NCBI RefSeq assembly: GCF_003385845.1
Contig: NZ_QRDJ01000006.1
Location: 930,001-994,000, forward strand
DNA: 64,000 nucleotides
From: Kushneria indalinina DSM 14324
Lineage (GTDB): Bacteria; Pseudomonadota; Gammaproteobacteria; Pseudomonadales; Halomonadaceae
Direction of reading: 5' to 3'
Shown here: positions 30,275 to 39,014 of the stretch, in pieces
Position numbering within the stretch: position 1 is the stretch's first letter
How the letters are laid out: each line of letters opens with the position of its first letter
Notes under the pieces: generated by a model
What the model saw: only the letters and a program-made list of their open reading frames with translations
Databases searched by the model: none
Told to the model about the DNA's origin: nothing
Translations under genes and position numbers: made by a program

Positions 30275-31009
30275 TCAAGGACTCAGAAGATCCTGAAGTG
30301 ACTCCTGGGCGGCGTGCAGACTGGTCTGATTCTGCTGAAGCCGCTCGATCCGTGCCGCCAGTTCATCGATCCGCACCTTGATCGAGGCCAGAGTCTTTTC
30401 CTGATCATCGACGCTGGCGGCAAGCGTCTCCAGATGCCGGCGGTTGTTCTCAACTTCCTGCAACTGACTCGACAGCTCGGCGTTAGTATTATCTACATCT
30501 TCAAAGCGTGCATCATAAGTGCTTTTAAGACCTTCGATAACCGCGTCCAGTGAGTCCAGCGATTGCTGTAGGGAAACAAGGGTTTGCTGGCGCAGCGCAT
30601 CGGCCTTTTCAAGCTGATTCAACCTAGCTTGCCGGTCATCGTTGTCGAGCTGCTGCTCAAGGCGTTGCTGCAAGGTTTCAAGCTGTGTGCGCTGGGTCTG
30701 CTGCTCCCCTCGAACACCGTCGAGGATCTGTTCCAGGTTGGCCGACATCTCCTGACGATCCGCTGCCACCTGCTGCGCTCTATCCGTCAGCGAGGACATC
30801 TCTTCAGACCAGCGTTGACGGTCCTGATAATACTGCACGCCCATGGCCACGATGGCTGCGGCAAGTAACAGCAAAAGCACATACAAGGGCCATAATGGTC
30901 TCCTGCGTGTACCACGATGAGTGCTGCCATGTCGTGCTTCTGTACGGGTTGAATACGCAGCGTTGCGATCAGCGCCTATGACGGGCTCTTCATGATCTTT
31001 TTGCGGCAT
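30275..31009 (-). CDS. Membrane-anchored coiled-coil protein upstream of tamAB
   Basis: A 244-residue protein I do not recognise. Residues 1-38 are polar and basic, residues 39-60 form one membrane helix (PLWPLYVLLLLLAAAIVAMG), and residues 65-240 are a continuous heptad-rich coiled coil full of Gln, Leu, Glu and Asp. The positive N-terminus predicts the coiled coil faces the periplasm. It ends 63 bp before tamA on the same strand with no terminator between, so it may be part of a tam operon. A structural or tethering role is inference only. Confidence 0.8.
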   Translation of the reverse strand: MPQKDHEEPVIGADRNAAYSTRTEARHGSTHRGTRRRPLWPLYVLLLLLAAAIVAMGVQYYQDRQRWSEEMSSLTDRAQQVAADRQEMSANLEQILDGVRGEQQTQRTQLETLQQRLEQQLDNDDRQARLNQLEKADALRQQTLVSLQQSLDSLDAVIEGLKSTYDARFEDVDNTNAELSSQLQEVENNRRHLETLAASVDDQEKTLASIKVRIDELAARIERLQQNQTSLHAAQESLQDLLSP

Positions 31010-31180
31010 GAAAGTCTCGAGAAATGTAGCAGACAGAGATACGACCCGCCCTTTTCAGCCAGGTCATGAAACTGCATGCATGCTACGATGCATGGCCTGT
31101 GAAAAGCCAGTACAGGCTATCCGATAGACAGGTTGAAACGGCAATACCAGGGGCTCCCTGGTCAGAATGGAACGTTGATC

Positions 31181-31801
31181 ATGCCCCTTGAACTTCCCTC
31201 TTTGCCCTATGCAAAGGATGCATTGGCGCCCGTTATTTCTGAACACAGCCTGCGCATGCATCATGAAGGCATTCATGCAGGCTATCTGCAGCGCTTGAAC
31301 GCACTGCTCGAAAGCGATGGACCTAACGAGCGTTCACTTGAACACATCATGGGTACCGGTCGCGGAGAGGCTCAGGCCTGCGCCTGCCAGGCCTGGAATC
31401 ATACCTTCTTCTGGCAGTGTCTGACGCCCTGGTATCATCCTCCCGGGCAGGCTCTTGAACATGCATTAACGCAACGCTGGGGAAGTCTTGAGGGCTTTCA
31501 GGAGGCTTTCATGGCCAGTGCCATGGCGCACTTCATGGGCGGCTGGACGTGGCTCGTATACACTCCGCAGGGGCGTCTGGATATCCATAATGCAGTCGAT
31601 GCCGGCTCCCCCCTGCTCAAGGGCCTTACACCGCTATTGGCCGTCGATATGTGGGAGCATGCCTGGTATGTCGATTTCGGCAATAATCGGCGCAAATATC
31701 TTCAAAAACTCTGGGGAATGATTAACTGGCCGTTTGTCGAGCAGTGCCTTGAAGATGCCATCGCAACTGCGGAAGGCAGGCGTAATTTGCTACACGCCTG
31801 A
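31181..31801 (+). CDS. Divergent Fe-type superoxide dismutase
   Basis: A 206-residue Fe/Mn superoxide dismutase. Metal ligands align with E. coli SodB: His27, His74 (AWNHTFFW), Asp156 and His160 (VDMWEHAW). Gln70 before WNH indicates the iron type, and Tyr35 is kept. However, the second-shell His next to Tyr (E. coli His30/31) is Ile31, and FGSGW is FMGGW. These changes suggest a diverged paralog whose activity may be altered. The ATG at 31181 matches the family N-terminus MxxELPxLPYAKDAL. It is an isolated gene. Confidence 0.88.
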   Translation: MPLELPSLPYAKDALAPVISEHSLRMHHEGIHAGYLQRLNALLESDGPNERSLEHIMGTGRGEAQACACQAWNHTFFWQCLTPWYHPPGQALEHALTQRWGSLEGFQEAFMASAMAHFMGGWTWLVYTPQGRLDIHNAVDAGSPLLKGLTPLLAVDMWEHAWYVDFGNNRRKYLQKLWGMINWPFVEQCLEDAIATAEGRRNLLHA

Positions 31802-31913
31802 TAATGGCAGTCCTTTTCCTACAAGGGCCATTGATACAAAAACACTTGCTACAGAAGGCGGCGCTGGCCAGATATGCCTGTCAGCATATCAACACCAGCC
31901 CGCCTGCTGAGCA

Positions 31914-33224
31914 TCAGCGATCGTCGTCTGCTGTTCTTTCTGCCGGGTTGGCGCTGCGCCCGATACCCCGATAGTAAAACCCGTGCTGCGCCACGAATGA
32001 CGGATCGTAGATGTTACGACCATCCAGAATCAGCGGGGTTGTCATCAGGGTGGAAAGCCGTCGCCAGTCCGGGTTCCAGTACTCCTTCCACTCCGTGACC
32101 AGCAATAGCGCATCAACATTTTCACAGGCTGACTGCGCGGTCCCTGCCAGAGTCAGGAGAGGATGCTGACCATAGTAGTGCTCGATGGCTGGCAGCGCGG
32201 CGGGATCATGTAGTTTGACATGTATCCCCTGCGCCCAGAGCGCATCCAGCAGACGAAGTACCGGTGCATGGGCAATGCGAGCAGTACCCGGCTTGAACGC
32301 CGCGCCCCAGACAGCCACCGTCCGCCCTTCAAGATTGCCATCATAGTACTGCCAGAGCTTGCGAAAGAGCTCTTCCTGCTTTTGCTCGTTAACCTGCACT
32401 ACCTGCTCAAGCAGCCCGTTGTGCTGACCTTCACGGGCTCTAATGCTCGACAGGCGATACAGATTACGAGCAAAACTGGGGCCGCCAAAGCCACATCCTG
32501 GATAGAGATATTCGCGACCGATGCGGCGATCCGACCCCATCGCCTGACGTACCAGTTCAATATCTACGCCCAGGCTGTCTGCCAGACTGGCCAGCTCATT
32601 CATGTAGCTGACACGTGTCGCCAGCATGCCAATGACGGCAAGCTTGGTCAGTTCGGCAGCTCGCCGCGGCATCAGACGGACATTGTTTTCACGTCGATTG
32701 AAAGCCCTGAGAAGCTCACCGATCTGGCGGGTGGCCCAGTCGTCTTCGCTGCCCATGATCCAGCTATCAGGACGCGTGAAGGTGGCCATCGCACGGCCCT
32801 CTTCGAGCATGTCCGGCAAGGCGACAGCGATCTGGCGCTCCTTGCGAAGCAACGTCTCAAGTACTTCCGTATGACCGATCGGGAAGGTGCTGTTATTGAC
32901 CAGCACAAAATCGTGCGGTTCGCGTCCCAGTGTCTGCTCGACCCAGTGATCGGCATCATTGCGCTGGTCTGCAGATACAGCCAGCCAGTAGACATTGGCA
33001 CTGGGCAGCGACTTCGAGCTTTCACACAGGGTCAATGACCCGTTGGCGATGCTTTGCGTCAACTGATGATAAAGGCCCGGCTCATTTCTGATCCAGTCTG
33101 TCTCGGCCAGAACGTTCCATGGCTGAGCAGGATGAGGCCACCAGTATACCTGGTGACCAACCATTGAGAGTGCAGCGGCTGCCGTTGCTGCACTCAGTTC
33201 GCTTCCATGCACTACCACCTGCAT
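31914..33224 (-). CDS. UDP-glucose 6-dehydrogenase homolog lacking catalytic residues
   Basis: A 436-residue protein with the full fold of nucleotide-sugar dehydrogenases: N-terminal Rossmann domain, the central ELTKLAVIGMLATRVSYMNE helix, and a C-terminal UDP-binding domain with FKPGTARIAHAP. Key residues are altered. The usual N-terminal glycine-rich GYVGL motif is absent, the active-site cysteine of GGSCFPKD reads GGPSFARN (Ser250, with Asp changed to Asn254), and the Asn four residues after catalytic Lys194 is Ile198. It begins two bases after galU, so the pair is co-translated. It is probably a pseudoenzyme, or has a changed reaction. Confidence 0.82.
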   Translation of the reverse strand: MQVVVHGSELSAATAAAALSMVGHQVYWWPHPAQPWNVLAETDWIRNEPGLYHQLTQSIANGSLTLCESSKSLPSANVYWLAVSADQRNDADHWVEQTLGREPHDFVLVNNSTFPIGHTEVLETLLRKERQIAVALPDMLEEGRAMATFTRPDSWIMGSEDDWATRQIGELLRAFNRRENNVRLMPRRAAELTKLAVIGMLATRVSYMNELASLADSLGVDIELVRQAMGSDRRIGREYLYPGCGFGGPSFARNLYRLSSIRAREGQHNGLLEQVVQVNEQKQEELFRKLWQYYDGNLEGRTVAVWGAAFKPGTARIAHAPVLRLLDALWAQGIHVKLHDPAALPAIEHYYGQHPLLTLAGTAQSACENVDALLLVTEWKEYWNPDWRRLSTLMTTPLILDGRNIYDPSFVAQHGFYYRGIGRSANPAERTADDDR

Positions 33225-33226
33225 GA

Positions 33227-34117
33227 TTATGCCTCGCTTTGATAGCGCTTCAGCAGCTCGCGGAATCCTTCGCCGTACTTGGGATGACGACGGGCAAACG
33301 ACAGTGTCGCTTCCAGATAACCGAGCTGATGACCGCAGTCGAAAGTTTCGCCTTCCATACGATAGGCAGCAACATCCTGATTGCTACGCAAGGTATCGAT
33401 GGCGTCGGTCAGCTGAATTTCGTTACCTGCGCCGGGACGAGTTTCGGCAAGCACCGGGAAGATACTGCCGGGAAGCAGATAACGACCGATGACGGCCAGT
33501 GTAGAAGGCTCGGTACCGGCTTCAGGCTTTTCTACCATGCCCGTAATCTTTTCGCTCTTGCCGGCTTCAGGTGTCTCGCCCTCAAGGGCCACGATGCCGT
33601 ACTTGTAGGCGACTTCTGCCGGGACATTTTGCACCATGATCTGAGCTGCGCCCGTTTGATCATAGGCTTCAATCATGCCACCCAGATCGTTGCGCGTCAT
33701 GCCTTCATCGTCGACCAGCACATCAGGCAGCAGCACGGCGAAGGGTTCATCGTCTCCGATTACCGGACGAGCGCAGAGGATAGCGTGGCCAAGACCCAGC
33801 GCTTCCGGCTGACGGACGCTGATGATGGACACATCATCCGGAATGATATTGTGAAGCTCGTCCAGAAGCTCCTGCTTGCCCTTGGCTTCCAGCTGGCTCT
33901 CGAGTTCGAAATGCTTGTCGAAATGGTTCTCGATCGCTGATTTCGAAGAGTGCGTGACCAGCACGATCTCCTTGATACCAGCCTTGACGGCTTCCTGAAC
34001 GACATACTGGATGACCGGCTTGTCGACAATTGTGATCATCTCCTTGGGAATCGCTTTGGAAGCGGGGAGACAACGGGTACCAAAACCTGCGACAGGCAAT
34101 ACTGCTTTACGAATCAT
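33227..34117 (-). CDS. galU: UTP-glucose-1-phosphate uridylyltransferase
   Basis: GalU makes UDP-glucose from glucose-1-phosphate and UTP for envelope sugars and, here, trehalose synthesis by OtsA. The 296-residue product has the nucleotide-binding start VLPVAGFGTRCLPASKAIPKEM (residues 5-26), VIQYVVQEAVKAGI, ALGLGHAILCARP and FDCGHQLGYLEA near the C-terminus. The ATG at 34117 is preceded by a GGGA site and fits the family. It is directly followed by the UGD-like gene, as galU and ugd are paired in some pseudomonads. Confidence 0.95.
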   Translation of the reverse strand: MIRKAVLPVAGFGTRCLPASKAIPKEMITIVDKPVIQYVVQEAVKAGIKEIVLVTHSSKSAIENHFDKHFELESQLEAKGKQELLDELHNIIPDDVSIISVRQPEALGLGHAILCARPVIGDDEPFAVLLPDVLVDDEGMTRNDLGGMIEAYDQTGAAQIMVQNVPAEVAYKYGIVALEGETPEAGKSEKITGMVEKPEAGTEPSTLAVIGRYLLPGSIFPVLAETRPGAGNEIQLTDAIDTLRSNQDVAAYRMEGETFDCGHQLGYLEATLSFARRHPKYGEGFRELLKRYQSEA

Positions 34118-34455
34118 TCCTTTTCCCTTTGCTGGCAAATATAAGAAATATATGGATTTATGGCATGATTGATTCTTGCCATGACAGCATCGTGATCGAT
34201 AAGCGGCTCGAAATCTTGCTCGAACAGGCGAATTTCGTCACGGTGCTCGATAAGCTGGGTTATAACCACAACAAAATACCGAACCTTGAATGTTATATCC
34301 TTGGCAAAATGTTTCTTTTTGTATATCTAGTTCTTTTCATTTTTAAAATTTAAAAAGATAACGGTATAAAAATGGTTTCAAATACACACTTTGGCATGGT
34401 CGCTTCAGGCTGGCCATTACTTAACGTGTATCATGATTTAATGGCTTTTCTCGCT

Positions 34456-34479
34456 CAGACCAGAAGGTATTCTGGTCTG
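34456..34479. repeat. Perfect inverted repeat, 10-bp arms
   Basis: CAGACCAGAA and TTCTGGTCTG flank a four-base loop. No T tract follows on either strand, so it is not a typical intrinsic terminator. It could be a regulator site or a remnant of a mobile element end. Confidence 0.5.
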
Positions 34480-34696
34480 GTCATGATGCGATGAATCATG
34501 CAGTCAACCATTCACGGGCAGTCAACACGTCATTGATGAAGCTAATGTGTGTCAGAGCCACACCTGCCAACATAAAGGCTCGGCATGATAGCGCTCCAGC
34601 AGCTGAATTTCAGATTGTGCCAAAAGCGTGCTTGGCCAGCTGGCCCTTTACATCTTGTGTCGGTGCCAATAAGCCGTGATGCTGAAACCGTACTGG

Positions 34697-34724
34697 TTCA
34701 CGATCCCATCAGACCCTATACAAT
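34697..34724 (+). promoter_or_regulatory. Candidate ubiG promoter
   Basis: TTCACG and TACAAT are separated by 16 bases, with the -10 box 47 bases before the ubiG start codon. The match is reasonable but unproven. Confidence 0.38.
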
Positions 34725-34771
34725 ACAGGCCAGCATAGATACCACCGCCCTACTCTCACAGGAGCTCCTTG

Positions 34772-35491
34772 ATGAGCGAACAATATCATTCCAACGTTGA
34801 TCCGGATGAAATTGCCAAGTTTGATGATCTGGCCAGTCGCTGGTGGGATCGTGACGGTGAATGCAAACCACTTCACGATATCAACCCACTGCGTCTTGAT
34901 TATATCGATCAGCGGGCGGGCCTGACGGGCCATCGCGTGATTGATGTTGGCTGTGGCGGGGGCATTCTCAGTGAAGCCATGGCACACCGTGGCGCCGAAG
35001 TGACCGGTATTGACCTGGGGGAAGCACCACTCTCCGTTGCCCGCCTCCACCAACAGCAAAGCGGTGTCGAGGTAGATTATCAGTGCATCAGTGCCGAAGA
35101 CATGGCCGCACAGCAGCCGGGCAGCTTTGATGTCGTGGTCTGCTTTGAAATGCTTGAGCATGTCCCCGACCCGGGCAGCGTCATCAAGGCATGTGCGCGC
35201 ATGGCCAGACCCGGCGGCCATGTCTTTTTTTCCACGATCAACCGCAACCCCAAATCATGGGCGATGGCCATTGTAGGCGCTGAATACGTCCTGAACCTTC
35301 TGCCTCGCGGAACGCACAGCTATCAGCGTTTTATACGTCCCTCCGAACTGGCTCGCTGGGCCCGTCAGGCCGATCTCGACGTGCAGGATATTACAGGCAT
35401 GATCTATAACCCTGTTACACGGCACTATCGCCTTTCCAACAAGGATCTGGACGTCAACTATTTCATGCATACCCGTGTGGCCCATCAATGA
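34772..35491 (+). CDS. ubiG: UbiG ubiquinone biosynthesis O-methyltransferase
   Basis: UbiG carries out both O-methylations in ubiquinone synthesis using SAM. The 239-residue product starts MSEQYHSNVDPDEIAKFDDLASRWW across the family N-terminal pattern, has the SAM motif VIDVGCGGGILSEAMA (about residues 50-65), VVCFEMLEHVPDP near 126 and GTHSYQRFIRPSEL. The ATG at 34772 has an AGGAG site eight bases upstream. The gene overlaps the following HAD phosphatase by four bases (ATGA), an arrangement seen in pseudomonads. Confidence 0.96.
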   Translation: MSEQYHSNVDPDEIAKFDDLASRWWDRDGECKPLHDINPLRLDYIDQRAGLTGHRVIDVGCGGGILSEAMAHRGAEVTGIDLGEAPLSVARLHQQQSGVEVDYQCISAEDMAAQQPGSFDVVVCFEMLEHVPDPGSVIKACARMARPGGHVFFSTINRNPKSWAMAIVGAEYVLNLLPRGTHSYQRFIRPSELARWARQADLDVQDITGMIYNPVTRHYRLSNKDLDVNYFMHTRVAHQ

Positions 35492-36180
35492 CCCTGAAGG
35501 CTGATATACCGAAGGCCGTATTGTTTGATCTGGATGGCACTCTGGTCGATACGGCACCCGATCTTGCCCGCGCCACCAACGCCCTTCGAAAGGAGCATGG
35601 GCTTGCACCTCTGGCGTATGACGAGATTCGACGTGAGGTCTCTCACGGTGGAAGTGCTCTGGTCACTCTGGCACTGGGGCTGGAAAAGAACGCATCAGGG
35701 CACAATGAAGCCCGGACGATGCTGCTCGAGTACTACGGCAAAAATGTCGCCGAAGAGAGCTGTCTTTTTGAAGGATTTTCAGAAGTACTTGATCGCTATC
35801 GCAGTACGCAACGGCCTTGGGGGGTCATTACCAACAAGCCACGGGAGTATGCAGTTTCACTGCTTGAAGCACTAAACATAGCGCCGGATGTGCTTTTGTG
35901 TGCCGATGATCTTCCGGTCAAAAAACCGGACCCTGCCCCATTGCTTGAGGCTGCAAGGCGTCTGGATATCGCTCCGCAGCACTGCTGGTATATCGGTGAT
36001 CATCTACGCGATATTCAGGCAGCCAACAATGCCGGCATGACAGCGATTGCAGTGAAGTATGGCTATTTACGTCAGGAGGACGATCCTGACAGCTGGCCTG
36101 CCAGTCAATTTTTTGAAACACCTGCAGCGCTTTGCAAGGTGCTGTTACAGCATGATCTGCATGACACCGCGAGCTTCTGA
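35488..36180 (+). CDS. HAD-IA phosphatase after ubiG, MupP/Gph type
   Basis: A 230-residue haloacid-dehalogenase phosphatase. Motif I is LFDLDGTLVDTAPDLA (nucleophile Asp near residue 13), motif II is ITNKPREY, the conserved Lys is in PVKKPDP and motif IV is YIGDHLRDIQAA. By sequence it could be a phosphoglycolate phosphatase. By position, translationally coupled to ubiG as in Pseudomonas, it may be MupP, the N-acetylmuramate 6-phosphate phosphatase of the cell-wall recycling route. Sequence alone does not separate the two. Confidence 0.88.
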   Translation: MTLKADIPKAVLFDLDGTLVDTAPDLARATNALRKEHGLAPLAYDEIRREVSHGGSALVTLALGLEKNASGHNEARTMLLEYYGKNVAEESCLFEGFSEVLDRYRSTQRPWGVITNKPREYAVSLLEALNIAPDVLLCADDLPVKKPDPAPLLEAARRLDIAPQHCWYIGDHLRDIQAANNAGMTAIAVKYGYLRQEDDPDSWPASQFFETPAALCKVLLQHDLHDTASF

Positions 36181-36203
36181 ATAGCACCAATCATCAATAA
36201 GCA

Positions 36204-36234
36204 GCGGGCATTTCGTCTTTTACGAACTGCCCGC
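36204..36234. terminator. Long hairpin between convergent HAD phosphatase and cpoB genes
   Basis: A 13-position stem with one mismatch (GCGGGCATTTCGT against ACGAACTGCCCGC, five-base loop) fills the middle of the 72-bp convergent spacer. It lacks a clear T tract on either side, so termination is likely but not textbook. Confidence 0.5.
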
Positions 36235-36252
36235 GAATTCCGATCGACTCTG

Positions 36253-37032
36253 TTAACTGCTGGTTTTTTGCATGAATTCGCGCGCAAGACCAGCCGCATC
36301 GCTATCTGAATGCTCGCTAATGACCTTTTTCAACATGTTCTGGCTTTCAGTACCCTTGCCCTGACGAGCATACACCAGACCCAGCTTGTACATCGCGTCA
36401 GGCACCTTGTTGCTTTGAGGATAATCACTGACCACCTTGTCAAACGCCGAAGCTGACTTGTCCAGCTGTGATTTCGCAGAGTAAAGCTCACCCAGCCAGT
36501 ACCAGGCATTGCCGTTCAAACCTGACTGCGGATAATCACGATTAAAGGCTTCAAAGGCGGAGATGGCCTGATCAAATTCGCGTTTTTGTACATGCGAAAA
36601 GGCAGCCTGATAAGCACTCTGGGCATCATTGGAAGAAGACGCTGACCCCCCACCTGCGTTTGATGAGGACTGGCGACTCCCCGACGCAGCCTGTGCTATG
36701 GGATCGTTATCCGCCGAGGAGTTACCATTATCACTGGAAGGTGACGCTCCCCCGCTCCCTTCTGAACTGCTCAAGCGCTCTTCCAGATCCAGATAACGCT
36801 GCTGGGACAATCTTGTCTGTTGCTCCAGCTGATGACGCAGTTCTTCGATTTGCCCACGAAGCTGATTAATATCCTGTTCCTGGCTTTGCAAACGATTGAA
36901 TATTTGCAGATTGCCCGAACCGGAATCCGTGGAAGCCTGATTATAAAAAGAGTTTGTTTGTGCGGATGCCCAAACGGACAGCGGGAGCACAAGTGCTCCC
37001 GCGCCGCACAGTCGAATAAGACTGTGTTTCAT
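36253..37032 (-). CDS. cpoB: CpoB/YbgF Tol-Pal system periplasmic protein
   Basis: CpoB coordinates outer-membrane constriction with peptidoglycan synthesis and binds TolA and PBP1B. The 259-residue product has a signal peptide (residues 1-23), a short trimerising coiled coil rich in Gln and Leu (about 40-90), a Ser/Gly/Asn-rich linker (about 93-135), and a C-terminal TPR region with AYQAAFSHVQKREFDQAI, YWLGELYSAKSQLDKSASAF and YKLGLVYARQGKGTESQNM. It ends the tol-pal cluster, 14 bp after pal. Confidence 0.94.
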   Translation of the reverse strand: MKHSLIRLCGAGALVLPLSVWASAQTNSFYNQASTDSGSGNLQIFNRLQSQEQDINQLRGQIEELRHQLEQQTRLSQQRYLDLEERLSSSEGSGGASPSSDNGNSSADNDPIAQAASGSRQSSSNAGGGSASSSNDAQSAYQAAFSHVQKREFDQAISAFEAFNRDYPQSGLNGNAWYWLGELYSAKSQLDKSASAFDKVVSDYPQSNKVPDAMYKLGLVYARQGKGTESQNMLKKVISEHSDSDAAGLAREFMQKTSS

Positions 37033-37046
37033 TGCTTACTCCGGGA

Positions 37047-37565
37047 TCAGTAGTCGATAACGACGCGACGATCCTGAGAATAGGCCTGTTCACCGTTGCC
37101 GGAAGCAGCGCGACGCTCTTCACCGTAACTGACAACTTCGATCTGCGAGGCAGGCACGCCCTGAATGGTCAGATATTGACGTACGGCATTGGCACGACGC
37201 TCGCCAAGGCCCAGGTTGTACTCACGAGTACCACGCGGATCTGTGTGGCCTTCCAGTACGATATTGGTGCTGGAATTACGCTGAAGGTACTGAGCATGCT
37301 GGTTCAGCATGGATTCGTACTGCGGACGAATGCTGTCGCTGTCGAAATCGAAGTAAACACGATTTTCACTCGGCATTTGTGCCTGCTGGCCGGCGTTCTG
37401 GCCGGTAGCACCAGAGCTGCTGCTCATGCCCTGAGTGGAAGAACCGCTGTTCATGCCAGCATTCTGCTGGTCGCCATCCTGTGTGCCGCCGCCGCTGGAA
37501 CAACCAGCGACAACTGCCAGAGAGAGTGCGGCCGCCAGAGTCTTGGCGTAGGAAGAAAACTGCAT
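37047..37565 (-). CDS. pal: Pal peptidoglycan-associated lipoprotein
   Basis: Pal anchors the outer membrane to peptidoglycan and interacts with TolB. The 172-residue precursor has a lipoprotein signal ending in LAVVAGC (lipidated Cys near residue 21), a Gly/Ser/Gln-rich linker, and a C-terminal OmpA-like domain with VYFDFDSDSI, LEGHTDPRGTREYNLGLGERRA and VSYGEERRA. The ATG at 37565 is chosen over an in-frame ATG 13 codons earlier because it gives a normal lipoprotein signal. It lies between tolB and cpoB. Confidence 0.96.
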   Translation of the reverse strand: MQFSSYAKTLAAALSLAVVAGCSSGGGTQDGDQQNAGMNSGSSTQGMSSSSGATGQNAGQQAQMPSENRVYFDFDSDSIRPQYESMLNQHAQYLQRNSSTNIVLEGHTDPRGTREYNLGLGERRANAVRQYLTIQGVPASQIEVVSYGEERRAASGNGEQAYSQDRRVVIDY

Positions 37566-37613
37566 GATGATCTCCTTGCTTTTATAAAGAATGACAACAT
37601 TCATTCTAGTCGT

Positions 37614-38909
37614 TTAATCCAAAAACGGCGACCAGGAAGGTTCACGAACCTCACCATTGGGTGCAGGGATTAAGAAAGAAGCCCTGCCATCTGCCGAAAC
37701 AGCACCGAGCACACCACGTGCTCCCTGCTGAGTGGCATATATCACCATTGTGCCATTGGGCGCAACTGCCGGTGCTTCATCCTGATAAGTATTGGTTAAT
37801 GTAGTCACACGCCCTGACGACAAATCCTGCCTTGCGACCTGAAAACCGCGGTCGGTTCGAGTGGTCATGAAGATGAATTTATTGTCAGGTCCATAGAGGC
37901 CACCCGCATTGTAATTGCCGGTAAACGTCATGCGTTTTGCGTTTCCACCGGAGGCATCCATCTGATAAAGCTGAGGCTGACCACTACGATCGGAGGTAAA
38001 TAGCAGCGAACGCCCATCAGGACTCCAGTCGGGTTCGGTATTGATGGCACTGGTGTTTGTCAGACGCGTCAGCGAACGAGAGGCGACATCCATCACGTAA
38101 ATTTCCGGATTGCCATCCTTTGAAAGCGACATGGCAAGCTTGCGACCATCCGGGGACCAGGCCGGGGCACCGTTGATGCCACGAAAGGACGTGAGCTGAA
38201 CGCGACGGCCACTGGAAAGCTGCTGAACATAAATGGCAGGTCGCCCTGACTCAAAGGAGACATAGGCAAGCTTTTGACCATCCGGAGACCAGGCCGGTGA
38301 GAGAATGGGCTGATCGGAAGACAGGATCTGCTGTGGGCGATGGCCATCCTGATCGGCGACATACAGGGCGTAGCTGATATTGGGGTCAACGCCATTGGCG
38401 GTCACGTAGGCAATACGCGTCTGAAAAGCGCCACGAATACCGGTAATTTCTTCAAAAATCTGATCGGCAATGTAGTGCGAACGCGAACGCAGCTGATCTT
38501 CGCTGGAAGTGACAACCTCTCCCAGTTCACGCCGCTGTCCTGCTATATCATGAAGCTCATAGCTGATCTTGTAGCCGTTACCGGAAGACTCAACGCGTCC
38601 TACCACCAGGTAGTTGGCCCTGACACGACGCCAGTCACTGTAATTGATGTTGTCCCCACTGGCGGGACGAGAGATCAGGTCCTGCGGCGCCAGAGGTGCA
38701 AACTGACCGCTGTGCTCCAGATCATCGGCAATGATCTTGCCGATATCTTCGGAAGGGCTGACCCCTTCACCTCGAAAAGGCACCACGGCAATTGGAATGG
38801 CATTGTCGTTACCACGCGTAATCTCGATGGTGAGATCACCAGCTGCCTGCGCCATCAGGCTGGCCATCATGAGCATCATGAAGCCTGCCAGTGCCATTAG
38901 TTTTTTCAT
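37614..38909 (-). CDS. tolB: TolB periplasmic beta-propeller
   Basis: TolB shuttles in the periplasm between Pal and TolA during cell-envelope constriction. The 431-residue product has a signal peptide (residues 1-23, ending QAAG), an N-terminal alpha/beta domain, and a six-bladed propeller shown by repeated WSPDGxxLAY-type motifs (for example [44 protein letters not shown]). The ATG at 38909 is preferred to a GTG two codons upstream. It follows tolA by 105 bp and precedes pal by 48 bp. Confidence 0.96.
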   Translation of the reverse strand: MKKLMALAGFMMLMMASLMAQAAGDLTIEITRGNDNAIPIAVVPFRGEGVSPSEDIGKIIADDLEHSGQFAPLAPQDLISRPASGDNINYSDWRRVRANYLVVGRVESSGNGYKISYELHDIAGQRRELGEVVTSSEDQLRSRSHYIADQIFEEITGIRGAFQTRIAYVTANGVDPNISYALYVADQDGHRPQQILSSDQPILSPAWSPDGQKLAYVSFESGRPAIYVQQLSSGRRVQLTSFRGINGAPAWSPDGRKLAMSLSKDGNPEIYVMDVASRSLTRLTNTSAINTEPDWSPDGRSLLFTSDRSGQPQLYQMDASGGNAKRMTFTGNYNAGGLYGPDNKFIFMTTRTDRGFQVARQDLSSGRVTTLTNTYQDEAPAVAPNGTMVIYATQQGARGVLGAVSADGRASFLIPAPNGEVREPSWSPFLD

Positions 38910-39014
38910 CAGCACACACCCTCGGGTTTTAACGATCCTTGGTTCCTGCGGCCTGCCATCGAAGCAGACGCAATATTGACCACGTTTTTACACCACATGG
39001 CACAATCCCTGCAC

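Larger units (their letters stand above)
34118..34771. other. 654-bp gene-free region between galU and ubiG
   Basis: This is the longest stretch without a convincing gene. Its left half (about 34140-34450) is AT-rich and probably carries the galU promoter. A short reading frame at 34129-34353 has no family resemblance and poor start context. A 10-bp perfect hairpin lies at 34456-34479. On the minus strand, about 34496-34610, two overlapping frames together resemble the last residues of an IS5-like transposase, but this is weak. A candidate ubiG promoter lies at the right end. Confidence 0.5.

Noticed and set aside
34129-34353. A 74-codon frame in the AT-rich galU-ubiG spacer
   Set aside because: Part of it looks protein-like (LEILLEQANFVTVLDKLGY), but it matches no family I know, ends in a low-complexity hydrophobic run and has no ribosome site.
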